The position numbers and the translations under genes were made by a program. This document shows positions 1 through 7,883 of a DNA stretch of 14,444 nucleotides, in pieces; position 1 is the first letter of the stretch, and each line of letters starts with the position of its first letter. Under the pieces are notes generated by a model. That model saw only the letters and a list, made by a program, of their open reading frames with translations. It was not told the DNA's origin and ran no database searches. This DNA is from CBDUBU01 sp965365465 (GTDB lineage: Bacteria > Bacteroidota > Rhodothermia > Rhodothermales > DASSAV01): assembly GCA_965365465.1 (NCBI GenBank), contig CBDUBU010000083.1:1-14444 (forward strand). The letters run 5' to 3'.

Positions 1-971
1 GCCTGAGCGCCTGCCGTAACTATCTGCAACGCGCGAGGGTCTGCAAGTCCTACGTCTTCCGCTGCAAAGATCAGCATACGGCGGAAGATGAACCGGGGGT
101 CTTCTCCGGCATAGACCATACGCGCCATCCAGTAGAGCGCGGCATCGGGATCGGAGCCGCGAAGGCTCTTGATGAAGGCGCTTATGATGTCAAAATGAAC
201 GTCTCCTTCCTTGTCATAGAGCACGGCCCGTTGCTGAATGCTGTCCTGGGCGATTTCCAGGTTGATAAGTATGATGCCTTGTTCATCAGGAGGCGTCGTT
301 TCAACGGCCAGTTCGAGCGCGTTCAGCAACGAGCGCGCGTCCCCATTGGCGGTAGACACCAGATGATCCAGCGCTTCATCCCGGATTTCGACGCGCAGAT
401 CTCCATAGCCGCGTCCTTTTTCTGAAAGTGTCTGGCGAGCAACCTGCCGCAGGTCGTTCTCATCCAGCGTTTTGAGCTGGAAGATGCGCGAACGGCTTAC
501 GAGCGCCTTGTTCACTTCAAAGTACGGGTTCTCGGTTGTGGCCCCGATAAACACGACGGTGCCGTTTTCGACGTGAGGCAGCAGCGCGTCTTGTTGCGCT
601 TTGTTGAAACGATGAACCTCATCCACAAACAGGATGGTCTTTTGTCTGTGGAGCGCAAGGCGCTCCCTTGCTGCTTCTATTGCCTCCCGGATGTCTTTCA
701 CGCCGGCGAGGACTGCGTTCATGGAGGTGAAATAGGATTTCGTCGTGTTGGCAATGATACGCGCCAGCGTCGTCTTGCCTGAGCCGGGAGGTCCGGAAAA
801 GATGACGGAGGTGACGCGGTCGGCCTCTATGGCGCGGCGCAGGAGCTTACCGGCGCCGAGAATGTGCTCCTGGCCTACGAATTCGTCGAGTGTGCGGGGG
901 CGCATTCGATCCGCCAGCGGTGCATGTTCGGCCTGGTATTGCCGGGCGGCTGCCTGGAAAATGTCGGACAT
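1..971 (-). CDS. rarA: Replication-associated recombination protein A (RarA/MgsA AAA+ ATPase), partial at the window start
   Basis: The reading frame runs from an ATG at 971 down to base 1 and leaves the window, so about 323 residues are visible; the family is usually 430-450 aa and the C-terminal part is missing here. Seen in the translation: Walker A GPPGSGKT at residues 60-67, Walker B ILFVDEVH at about 113-120, sensor-1 stretch GATTENP at about 143-149, and the arginine-finger segment ALVSRSR at about 157-163. The later ISAFIKSLRGSDPDAALYW and AEDVGLADPRAL segments are characteristic of RarA. The family is a clamp-loader-like ATPase related to RuvB and DnaX that acts at stalled replication forks and interacts with SSB. 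An AAAGGA sequence lies about 5 nt before the ATG. The start is 40 nt after the stop of the WYL regulator on the same strand, which suggests co-transcription with it and with the uracil-DNA glycosylase gene. Confidence 0.95.
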   Translation of the reverse strand, partial: MSDIFQAAARQYQAEHAPLADRMRPRTLDEFVGQEHILGAGKLLRRAIEADRVTSVIFSGPPGSGKTTLARIIANTTKSYFTSMNAVLAGVKDIREAIEAARERLALHRQKTILFVDEVHRFNKAQQDALLPHVENGTVVFIGATTENPYFEVNKALVSRSRIFQLKTLDENDLRQVARQTLSEKGRGYGDLRVEIRDEALDHLVSTANGDARSLLNALELAVETTPPDEQGIILINLEIAQDSIQQRAVLYDKEGDVHFDIISAFIKSLRGSDPDAALYWMARMVYAGEDPRFIFRRMLIFAAEDVGLADPRALQIVTAGAQ

Positions 972-1011
972 CTGGATCCTTTGCCTGTAGACTGTTTATT
1001 CGCATCACGGT

Positions 1012-2004
1012 CTAAAACAGTAATACCGGCTCGGATTGATATAGCTCCTGCATCTTTCCTGCTTCGTAAGCCAGTCTGCGCCGTAAGGAAGAAGGCGCCA
1101 GCACGCAGACAAAGGATCCCCATCCGAGCAGCCATGGGACAGCTTCTTCTTCCCGGCGAACAAGAAACGTCGTGAGCAGGCCGTGAGAAGTTTTTTCAAC
1201 GTCGTTCAAGGGGAAAGGCAAGGCGTTTTCGACCCAGGTTGCTACTTCGCCGGCAAACAAGGCTTGTACGACAATTTCTTCCTCTTCGTCCGGAAGGCTG
1301 CGATATCCGGGAGGGCGTAAGAAATGCTGATCGAGCAGCCTCAAACCATCCATTCGGCTTATGCTGTATGTGTGGACAGATTGACGCTGCCGGTTGAAGC
1401 CTATCAAATGCCAGCCTGCGCTTTGCCTTACCAGCCCGTATGGATCTACCACATACGTTGTGTCGTTGTCCTTTGACTCACCCGAAGGGTGGTTTCTGTA
1501 CCCGAAGGAAACGGTGCGCTGTTCCAACCACGCCCTGCGGAGTTTTTGCAGCGAAGCCTGTTCGGCGGGGTCGTCGAACACGTTGACCGGCATGAAGCGA
1601 GTGCTTCCCTGCAACTCTTTAACGTGTCTCTTTATCTCTTCCGGCAATACGGACTCGATCTTCATACGTGCGGAGCGAGCGGCCGTCTGCTGCGGCGGGT
1701 CGGAGTGTCTGGCTATGTAATGGACGCCGAGAAGGATTGCTACAGCCTCATCGCTCGTCAGGGTCATAGGCGGCAGCAGGTAGTCTGCGTTGAGACTATA
1801 CCCTTTACCTGGCACAGCGACAATGGGTATCTGTGATTCCTCCAGCGCCCGCATATCCCGGTAGATAGTGCGCGTGCTCACCGCAAGGGCAATAGAAAGG
1901 TCTTCAGCGCGTTGCCAGCGGCGGCCCTGTAACTCCATGACAATGGCAAGCAGGCGGTCCTGGCGGTTCATAGCAGCAGGGGCATTGGAAAAGGGCGTGG
2001 ACAT
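1012..2004 (-). CDS. YafY-type transcriptional regulator (HTH + WYL domain)
   Basis: This encodes a 330-aa protein from the ATG at 2004. The frame stays open further upstream to 2160, and an internal ATG at 1971 (residue 12) directly precedes the conserved MNRQDRLLAIV start of the DNA-binding domain, so 1971 is an equally good start. In order: an N-terminal winged helix-turn-helix (about residues 13-70, with VSTRTIYRDMRALEE as recognition region and a VPGKGYSL wing), a linker, a WYL domain (about 148-230) and a WCX-like C-terminal region. The WYL signature is degenerate: GWHLIGF replaces the canonical W-Y-L. WYL domains bind nucleic-acid or nucleotide ligands; relatives PafBC and DriD activate DNA-damage genes. 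Its position between a uracil-DNA glycosylase gene and rarA makes a damage-response role attractive, but that is inference. No operator was identified. Confidence 0.9.
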   Translation of the reverse strand: MSTPFSNAPAAMNRQDRLLAIVMELQGRRWQRAEDLSIALAVSTRTIYRDMRALEESQIPIVAVPGKGYSLNADYLLPPMTLTSDEAVAILLGVHYIARHSDPPQQTAARSARMKIESVLPEEIKRHVKELQGSTRFMPVNVFDDPAEQASLQKLRRAWLEQRTVSFGYRNHPSGESKDNDTTYVVDPYGLVRQSAGWHLIGFNRQRQSVHTYSISRMDGLRLLDQHFLRPPGYRSLPDEEEEIVVQALFAGEVATWVENALPFPLNDVEKTSHGLLTTFLVRREEEAVPWLLGWGSFVCVLAPSSLRRRLAYEAGKMQELYQSEPVLLF

Positions 2005-2068
2005 GCATATTCCGGCGTTGCCGTGCCATCGTCGGACTATGAAGTTCCGGTCAGAGAAAAGACGGAAT

Positions 2069-2722
2069 TCAAAACGTTTTTGCAAGCCCGGCAGCGCAAA
2101 AAACATTGTTGATTCCTGCCTCGAAAAGTCGCGCTCCCCCCTGAGAAGGATGGCGGACATAAGTGCAGGTAGAACCTGCCAGCCTGAAAGCGTATTCCGC
2201 CTTTCGACCTACTGCTACCTTGAAATCCGGCCGGATGATGTCCAGCAGCCCTGAGACGAGAGCGGCGCAGGCTGCCACTTCGCGTTGGGCAGGCGTGCGG
2301 ATGGATAAAGGGATCCCCTTTTTATGTGGGTGAAAGGGCACGCTGTTCCATGTGAAGAACGACGGGAAATAAGGCTGTAGTACACGCCAGTAGATGCCGG
2401 CGCTGTATTCGGAATGAGGCGCGTCTGCCGTGCTCGACTGCCTGCCCTGAATGGGAAACTCTGCGTCCATCAGTTGCGCTTCGCTTACGAGTGGAACGCC
2501 TGAGAAGCGGCATCCCCAGGGACCCGGCGCCTCGGCGAGGATGAAAACGCGGGGCGCCGTCTTGTAATACGCCAGGTAATTGCGCAGGTTATCTTGTCGG
2601 ATCTGGACCGCATCAGGGAGGTCGTATCTCTCGTTTCTCGCTGCATATGGATTGAAAAGGTCATCTCTCGAAGGTTCAGAGAACAACTGGCTTTCGAAAA
2701 GCGACCATATCTGTTCTTGCAT
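2069..2722 (-). CDS. Uracil-DNA glycosylase superfamily protein
   Basis: This encodes 217 aa from the ATG at 2722, chosen because an AGGAAGG sequence lies about 11 nt upstream; a longer open frame to 2797 shows no family similarity. Family motifs seen: LAEAPGPWGCRFSGVPLVSE at residues 62-81 (the uracil-binding/water-activating loop 1 region, with EAPG where families 4/5 have a similar GEAPG), WNSVPFHPH at 125-133 (uracil-specificity region), VGRKAE at 171-176, and RHPSQGG at 190-196 (the H-P-S DNA-intercalation loop). This architecture removes deaminated bases from DNA in base-excision repair. The exact subfamily cannot be fixed by eye, and a substrate other than uracil is possible. It appears to be the first gene of a minus-strand group with the WYL regulator (64-nt gap) and rarA. 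The divergent gene at 2818 leaves a 95-bp shared upstream region. Confidence 0.85.
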   Translation of the reverse strand: MQEQIWSLFESQLFSEPSRDDLFNPYAARNERYDLPDAVQIRQDNLRNYLAYYKTAPRVFILAEAPGPWGCRFSGVPLVSEAQLMDAEFPIQGRQSSTADAPHSEYSAGIYWRVLQPYFPSFFTWNSVPFHPHKKGIPLSIRTPAQREVAACAALVSGLLDIIRPDFKVAVGRKAEYAFRLAGSTCTYVRHPSQGGARLFEAGINNVFCAAGLAKTF

Positions 2723-2817
2723 CGTCTGTCGGACCTTCCTCGCCGGGCAGGTGTATTGTTCACGGTGGCAGTCTGTTCTGCCGGATTGGAAAGGCAACTC
2801 CCTATTCTGAGGCAGTC

Positions 2818-3765
2818 ATGCTTTCACGGGTTCTTCTGTACAATCTTCTATGCACTTTGATTCTGAGTGGGTGCAGCGCCATGCAGCACAATGATAGGAC
2901 GAGTTCGGGGCAAGCGCCTTCACGGGCCGCCGCGTTCGATCTTCAGGGGCATCGCGGAGCCAGAGGGCTGATGCCTGAAAACACGATTCCTTCCTTCCTC
3001 AAGGCGCTGGAACTGGAGGTGACGACGCTCGAAATGGATGCCGTCATCTCAGGAGATCGGAAGGTAGTGATTTCGCATGAACCCTACTTTTCGAGTGTCA
3101 TCTGTTCGCTGCCCTCAGGCGAACCAGTCACCGAACTGGATGAGCGAAACCGCCGGATGTTCGAGATGACTTACGACGAAATTGCCGCCTTCGATTGCGG
3201 ACTTCGTGTTCATCCACGTTTCCCGCAACAGCAGAAAATGCGCGCGTCGAAGCCGCTGTTGCGCGAGGTCGTCAAGGCCGCCGAGTCTTATGTGGAAGCA
3301 CATGGGTTGGATCCTGTTCGGTATAACATCGAAACGAAATCAGCGCCTTCCGGCGACGGGGTTTTACATCCCTCACCGGACGAGTTCGTGCGGCTGATCT
3401 ATCAGGTGCTGGTAGAAACAGGAATCAAGAGTCGCACGACGTTGCAGTCGTTTGACGTGCGGACGTTACAGGTTGCCCGTCGTATTGACCCTGCCCTGTC
3501 ACTGGCTCTGCTGGTTGAGCGTAGTCAGGGTGGGAGCCTCGAAGAACATCTTGAAGTCCTGGGGTTTGTGCCGGAGATCTATAGTCCTGAATACACGCTG
3601 GTGGATGCCCGGCTCGTGGAAGAGGCGCACCGCCGAAAAATGCAAGTCATTCCGTGGACGGTCAATACGGCGCCTGAGATGCGGCAGCTAAAAGAGATGG
3701 GTGTGGATGGATTGATCACCGATTATCCCGATCTGGGCAGAGAGCTTTTGGACGTATTGCCGTGA
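2818..3765 (+). CDS. Glycerophosphodiester phosphodiesterase, lipoprotein
   Basis: This encodes 315 aa. The N-terminus is a short lipoprotein signal ending in the lipobox LSGC (Cys19), so the enzyme should be anchored in the cell envelope. The GDPD TIM-barrel motifs are clear: GHRGARGLMPENT at residues 44-56 gives the catalytic His45 and Arg46 and the metal ligand Glu54; LEMDAVIS at 71-78 gives Glu72/Asp74; SHEP at 86-89 gives the second catalytic His87. The C-terminal PWTVNT and MGVDGLITDYPD segments are typical of the last barrel strands. The family hydrolyses glycerophosphodiesters to glycerol 3-phosphate and an alcohol, a phospholipid-turnover function. GAGG lies 6 nt upstream of the ATG. 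All key residues are present, so it should be active. It is transcribed away from the uracil-DNA glycosylase gene and probably alone. Confidence 0.93.
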   Translation: MLSRVLLYNLLCTLILSGCSAMQHNDRTSSGQAPSRAAAFDLQGHRGARGLMPENTIPSFLKALELEVTTLEMDAVISGDRKVVISHEPYFSSVICSLPSGEPVTELDERNRRMFEMTYDEIAAFDCGLRVHPRFPQQQKMRASKPLLREVVKAAESYVEAHGLDPVRYNIETKSAPSGDGVLHPSPDEFVRLIYQVLVETGIKSRTTLQSFDVRTLQVARRIDPALSLALLVERSQGGSLEEHLEVLGFVPEIYSPEYTLVDARLVEEAHRRKMQVIPWTVNTAPEMRQLKEMGVDGLITDYPDLGRELLDVLP

Positions 3766-4021
3766 GGGGTACGCCTGGGCATGATGCCTTCTGTCAAGAG
3801 ATGATGAACACTGGAGCGCCCACGTATGCCCTTGCATCTTCATGTTAAGGTTTCCGTAGCGCTGTTACGATCTCCACAGTGGGCGCGTCTATTGAGCGCA
3901 TAGGTACTCGTTCATGTGCATAGCGCCTGCTCTGATAAACTGCCGGCTCATAGGATTGCTTTTGTCTGCACGTCATTGTCTGAGCTCCGTTTCTGCCGGT
4001 TCACGAAAACGATCTCTAATC
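3766..4021. other. Intergenic region upstream of the TonB-dependent receptor
   Basis: This 256-bp stretch precedes the receptor gene and probably carries its promoter. The receptor frame stays open back to 3914, but that upstream part encodes no signal peptide or recognisable domain. An 8-bp inverted repeat, GCGCCCAC at 3816-3823 and GTGGGCGC at 3879-3886, has a 55-nt spacer, which is too long for a terminator; it could be a binding site or chance. No convincing Bacteroidota-type promoter (TAnnTTTG) is present; the nearest is TGCTTTTG at 3957-3964, with one mismatch. Confidence 0.4.
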
Positions 4022-6292
4022 ATGCCGAGTCTGTTAAGAATGTCAAAGTCAATCATTGCCTTTCTTGTCCTGTGTTTATGGGGTTGGGGGACGGTGTACG
4101 GACAGGAGCAGGCATCTCTCAGCGGGTTTGTCAGGGATGCTTCCACCGGCGAAACGCTTATCCTTGCCAACGTCATCATCGCAGGAACCGCCGAAGGGGC
4201 CGCCACAAATACGGCTGGCTATTACACGTTGACCAACCTCAGTGCAGGCACCTATACCATCGTCAGTTCTTACGTCGGGTTCGAGGATTTCAGACAACAA
4301 ATCACGCTATCGCCCGGGGAGGCGCGGCGGTTGGACATCGAGCTTGAACCGGAAACACTGCAGTCCGCAGAAGTGGTTATAACCGCCGAGCGCGAGATTC
4401 AGGAGGAACTGAAAAACATCGGGGTTTCGCAACTCAAGACGCAGACGATCAAGCAGCTGCCCACCATTCTTGAGCCGGATGTGTTTCGGTCTCTGCAATT
4501 GCTGCCGGGCGTGAAGGCTGCCTCCGATTACTCCAGCGGCCTCTACATTCGCGGCGGCGGGCCTGACCAGACACTGGTTTTGCTCGACAGAACGACCGTT
4601 TACAACCCGAGTCATTTTTTTGGATTCTTTTCAACCTTTAACCCGGATGCCATCAAGGATGTGCGGCTGTTCAAGGGAGGATATCCGGCAGAGTATGGGG
4701 GACGTCTCGGGGCGGTGCTCGATATTTACAACAAAGACGGAAACCGTCGGGATACGCACGGCGGGCTGAGTGTAGGGCTGCTCGCCTCCAGAGCCATTGC
4801 CGAAGGACCTTATGCCAAAGGCTCCTGGATGCTGGCAGTGCGGCGTTCGACCCTGGAGCCTCTGCTCAGCGTGTTGAGGCAGCAGGACGTTGAAGGAATA
4901 CCGGAGAATTTCTACTTCTACGATGTCAACGGGAAGGTCAATTTCGATGCTTCTGCCAACGACCGGTTAGCCATTTCCGTCTATACGGGAAACGACCGGC
5001 TTGATATCAGTCCCCTGGAAGACACTGAGTTTAACATTTCTGTCGGCAATCGCACGGTAAGCGGGAACTGGACGCATATTTTCTCGCAACGCCTTTTCTC
5101 GAACTTTACGTTCACCTCATCGAAATACAACAGTGCGCCGGAATTCCTGTTTGCCGGAACGGTCTTCGAGCGCAAGAACAACGTCTTCGACACTTCGGTC
5201 AAGGGAGATTTTGAATACATCCCGATGGCGAAGCATACGCTCAAAACCGGGTTCTGGGCAGGCAACTTCATCATGCGTCTCAAGGACAGCTTCGACGAGC
5301 AGACGACGCTCGATGAGCGAATTCAGACGGCTTACACCTCGCTCTACCTGCAGGACACGTTCCGCCCGACGCCGCAGTGGATGGTGCAGGGAGGTGTGCG
5401 AGCAAACTACTTTTCACAGGGCGAATATGTACGCCTGGAGCCGCGCCTATCTCTCGAATACCGTCCTTCGCCCATCATTCGGCTGCAAACAGGCTATGGG
5501 CGTTACTATCAGTTCCTGACGCTGATAACGAGTGAACTTTTCTCTGCCTTTGACCTCTGGCTTACCACAGACGACGGCGTGCCTCCCGCCTACGGAGACC
5601 AGTTCGTGATTGGCGCAAAAACGTACCTGGGTAATGACTTTAACCTTGATGTGGAGACATACTACCGCACCATGGAAAGTCTGTTTGAACTGGACCCTTT
5701 CCTTCCGGATGCAGCCGGGGTAGAGTATTCCGACCTGTTCCGGTACGGGCGGGGTTACGCCTATGGAGCCGAGTTCATGCTGGAGAAATCGCGCGGTAAG
5801 CTGAATGGGTTTATCGGTTATACCTACGGCACGACGCGGCGCAGATTTCCCAACGTGAATGAGTTCAATTACTACTCCCCGAAATATGACCGGACGCATG
5901 ATCTCAGCGTTGTGCTGAACTACCGACTCACGCGGAGTTGGCGCCTCTCTAGCGTCTTTACCTATGCCACAGGTCAGGCTTACACGGAGCCGGGAGGCCG
6001 ATTCAAAATGACGGATTCTCCGTTTAGCGTAAACCCGCAGGATGTGCTGGTGGCGCGGTACAACGGGGCAAGGCTTCCTGCTTACCACAGGCTTGACCTC
6101 GGCCTCAGCCGCCGGGGACGATTCTTCGGCCTGGCTGATTACGAGTTTCAGTTGCAGCTAATCAATGCGTATGGACGCCGAAACGTCTGGTTCTATTTCT
6201 TCGAGTTCAAGGACGACAACACCGTCAAGCGCAACGACGCGCCGCAGATTCCTGTCCCGATTCCAAACATCTCTCTTACCCTGAATTTCTGA
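4022..6292 (+). CDS. TonB-dependent receptor with N-terminal carboxypeptidase-regulatory-like domain
   Basis: This encodes 756 aa from the ATG at 4022. That start was chosen because it places a normal signal peptide (residues 1-27, ending VYG-QEQ) at the N-terminus; ATGs at 3914 and 4040 are alternatives. Residues about 30-110 form a CarboxypepD_reg-like beta-sandwich (LSGFVRDASTGETLILANV, then NTAGYYTLTNLSAGTYTI). Residues about 135-240 form the plug (ELKNIGVSQLKT, YIRGGGPDQTLVLLDR, FKGGYPAEYGGRLG). The rest is a 22-strand-type barrel ending in the C-terminal Phe (NISLTLNF) usual for outer-membrane proteins. The protein imports a ligand across the outer membrane using TonB energy; the substrate cannot be read from the sequence. 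The stop overlaps the start of the DUF4249 lipoprotein gene, giving a translationally coupled pair. It is not a classical SusC, because no SusD homologue follows. Confidence 0.93.
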   Translation: MPSLLRMSKSIIAFLVLCLWGWGTVYGQEQASLSGFVRDASTGETLILANVIIAGTAEGAATNTAGYYTLTNLSAGTYTIVSSYVGFEDFRQQITLSPGEARRLDIELEPETLQSAEVVITAEREIQEELKNIGVSQLKTQTIKQLPTILEPDVFRSLQLLPGVKAASDYSSGLYIRGGGPDQTLVLLDRTTVYNPSHFFGFFSTFNPDAIKDVRLFKGGYPAEYGGRLGAVLDIYNKDGNRRDTHGGLSVGLLASRAIAEGPYAKGSWMLAVRRSTLEPLLSVLRQQDVEGIPENFYFYDVNGKVNFDASANDRLAISVYTGNDRLDISPLEDTEFNISVGNRTVSGNWTHIFSQRLFSNFTFTSSKYNSAPEFLFAGTVFERKNNVFDTSVKGDFEYIPMAKHTLKTGFWAGNFIMRLKDSFDEQTTLDERIQTAYTSLYLQDTFRPTPQWMVQGGVRANYFSQGEYVRLEPRLSLEYRPSPIIRLQTGYGRYYQFLTLITSELFSAFDLWLTTDDGVPPAYGDQFVIGAKTYLGNDFNLDVETYYRTMESLFELDPFLPDAAGVEYSDLFRYGRGYAYGAEFMLEKSRGKLNGFIGYTYGTTRRRFPNVNEFNYYSPKYDRTHDLSVVLNYRLTRSWRLSSVFTYATGQAYTEPGGRFKMTDSPFSVNPQDVLVARYNGARLPAYHRLDLGLSRRGRFFGLADYEFQLQLINAYGRRNVWFYFFEFKDDNTVKRNDAPQIPVPIPNISLTLNF

Positions 6293-7188
6293 TGGACACT
6301 ATGAAACTGGGTTTTATCGCCTTCGCGAGTCTGTTGTTGGTCGCAGGTTGCGACACCGTGGACTCGAACGACCAGGAAATACAGTACGTTGTCGAGTCTT
6401 ATCAAGTAGCCGGTGAGACCTTCAAGCAGGTGCGCCTCACCCGTACAACGCCTGTGAATACGCAGTATGATTTCGAAGCACTGGCCGTTCGCGGTGCAGA
6501 GGTATCGGTGCAGTTGCTGCGTGAAAACGGCGAAGTTGAGGAAAGCTATCCTTTTTCGGATCGGGCGCAGGAGCCGGGAGTGTACGCTCCGGAGGGATCC
6601 GGCGTGGTGCAGCCCCTTAGAAAATACCGCCTGAGCGTCACCGTGCCGGAAACGGGTGACCGGATCTCTGCTGAAACACTAGTACCTGATACCTTCCGTG
6701 TCGTGCAGGCAAATGCCGATACGGTTGTGTATCAGGGAGAGACGCAGTTGGAGTTGAAGATGTCGCGCAGCACCTACCCAACGCGACAGACGGTTTTTAT
6801 ATTTTCGTCAGAAGCGCTTGATCCGCGTGAAGATGCGCTGGTTCCGTTTGCTAAGTATTTTTTCGACGAGGGAGATGCTACGCTGGAAGAGTTGCGCCTG
6901 AGTACGGCGCCGTTGCTCAATGAAGCCAACTACACGATCAATCCGGACGGAACGCTCACCGCCCTGATGCCCTGGCTCATGGTGAATTTTTATGGACCAC
7001 AGCGCGTTTCTGCAGCAGCCGTCGATGACAACTTGTTCGATTTCGTGCGTTCCTATCAGGTGCAGCAGGGAGGCTCAACGCTGTCTCCGGGTGAAATCCC
7101 GAATATCATCGACCATGTCGAGGGAGGGACCGGCGTGTTTGCAAGCATGGCGCGAGTAAACCAGGACGTTTTCATCGCCCGTCCCTGA
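6292..7188 (+). CDS. DUF4249-family lipoprotein, partner of the TonB-dependent receptor
   Basis: This encodes 298 aa from an ATG that shares its A with the receptor's TGA (TGATG), or 295 aa from the second ATG at 6301. The signal peptide ends in the lipobox VAGC (Cys20), so it is a lipoprotein, presumably at the outer membrane. The mature part begins with beta-rich segments (VVESYQVAGETFKQVRLTRTTPV; later AEVSVQLLRENGE, YRLSVTVPETGDRISAETLVP) that match the DUF4249 pattern. DUF4249 proteins are typically encoded next to TonB-dependent receptors in Bacteroidota. Their exact function is not established; a substrate-capture or lid-like role similar to SusD is inference. The overlap indicates translational coupling with the receptor. 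It ends 13 bp before the convergent cytochrome c gene. Confidence 0.85.
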   Translation: MDTMKLGFIAFASLLLVAGCDTVDSNDQEIQYVVESYQVAGETFKQVRLTRTTPVNTQYDFEALAVRGAEVSVQLLRENGEVEESYPFSDRAQEPGVYAPEGSGVVQPLRKYRLSVTVPETGDRISAETLVPDTFRVVQANADTVVYQGETQLELKMSRSTYPTRQTVFIFSSEALDPREDALVPFAKYFFDEGDATLEELRLSTAPLLNEANYTINPDGTLTALMPWLMVNFYGPQRVSAAAVDDNLFDFVRSYQVQQGGSTLSPGEIPNIIDHVEGGTGVFASMARVNQDVFIARP

Positions 7189-7201
7189 CGTTGTTTTCTT
7201 A

Positions 7202-7642
7202 TCACGGGGCAGCCGGAGCTTTCATGCCGGCTGCTCTGATGCTCCAGATCCAGTAGGCTACAGCCTCCAGGTCTTCCTCAGGAAGAACCATCGGCGCCAT
7301 GATTCCGAACCGTTCCATCGCCATCGGCTCAAGCTTGGATTTTTCGGCGGCGGGATGCTGAATGTAATCTACCATGTGCCGGATGGCAGCATCCCGGTCA
7401 GTAAAAGCATCGTGGTAATGGCCGGAAATACCCAGTATGGGCGGAGCCAGTTTTGCAGGCGGATTGAGTGGATGGCATACCTGGCAACGCTGCTCAAAAA
7501 CTTCTTTTCCCCGGTCGAACTGCGCCTCAGTGAAAGCCTCGGCGGCAGGCTCCTTTTTCTGGCCTGTCTTGCATCCGGCAAGCAAAGACAGGCAGAGCAG
7601 CAGCAGCAGAAAACAGGCAAAACACAGAATCCGGGTGTACAT
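7202..7642 (-). CDS. Lipoprotein c-type cytochrome (mono-heme)
   Basis: This encodes 146 aa from the ATG at 7642, preceded by AGGA about 9 nt upstream; an upstream in-frame ATG at 7666 would only lengthen the signal peptide. The hydrophobic N-terminus ends in the lipobox LLAGC (Cys24). The mature protein has one heme-attachment motif, CQVCH (Cys53, Cys56, His57), preceded by the usual amphipathic helix FDRGKEVFEQRC. A Met in IMAPM (115 or 118) is the likely sixth ligand, and the C-terminal helix PEEDLEAVAYWIWSI is typical of small class I cytochromes c. It should carry electrons in the periplasm on a lipid anchor. The next gene upstream on the same strand encodes a HiPIP, another periplasmic one-electron carrier, but a terminator lies between them, so they look like separate transcripts. 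Confidence 0.92.
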   Translation of the reverse strand: MYTRILCFACFLLLLLCLSLLAGCKTGQKKEPAAEAFTEAQFDRGKEVFEQRCQVCHPLNPPAKLAPPILGISGHYHDAFTDRDAAIRHMVDYIQHPAAEKSKLEPMAMERFGIMAPMVLPEEDLEAVAYWIWSIRAAGMKAPAAP

Positions 7643-7740
7643 GAGAAAAAGTCCTGAGCTTGGCAAGAAAGAATGTTGAAGGGAGCGTCGCTGCGTTATT
7701 AGCTACGCACGTGTAGAAAAAGAAGCAGAGATCAGAAAGG

Positions 7741-7776
7741 AAAAAATCCACGTGAATTCGCTCGCGTGGATTTTTT
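7741..7776. terminator. Strong bidirectional intrinsic terminator
   Basis: Perfect 12-bp arms AAAAAATCCACG (7741-7752) and CGTGGATTTTTT (7765-7776) flank a 12-nt centre. The centre can extend the stem by T-G, G-C and A-T pairs, leaving a 6-nt loop. Read in either direction the hairpin ends in six T residues. On the minus strand it lies 108 nt after the HiPIP stop and 98 nt before the cytochrome c start. It most likely ends the HiPIP transcript and separates it from the cytochrome gene. Confidence 0.9.
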
Positions 7777-7883
7777 CACTGAATGAATTGGCAGGCGGCA
7801 GGTGCAGAAGCGGACAGACATACTGCTCGAAAGCGCTGTGCCGTTGCTTGGACATAGTTCCTGCAATTGCCGTCAGGTAGTCA

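Noticed and set aside
195..1199. Several short open frames on both strands over the rarA and WYL regulator region
   Set aside because: They are shadows of the two minus-strand genes, whose Walker and HTH motifs fix the true frames.
3816..3886. 8-bp inverted repeat GCGCCCAC/GTGGGCGC
   Set aside because: The 55-nt spacer is too long for a terminator, there is no T-run, and arms of this length in moderately GC-rich DNA occur by chance.
3914..4021. N-terminal extension of the TonB-dependent receptor
   Set aside because: The frame is open, but the extra 36 residues would bury the signal peptide at 4022 inside the protein; taken as non-coding.
5447..6088. 213-codon open frame on the minus strand
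   Set aside because: It is antisense to the beta-barrel of the TonB-dependent receptor, whose reading frame is unambiguous, and shows no domain pattern.
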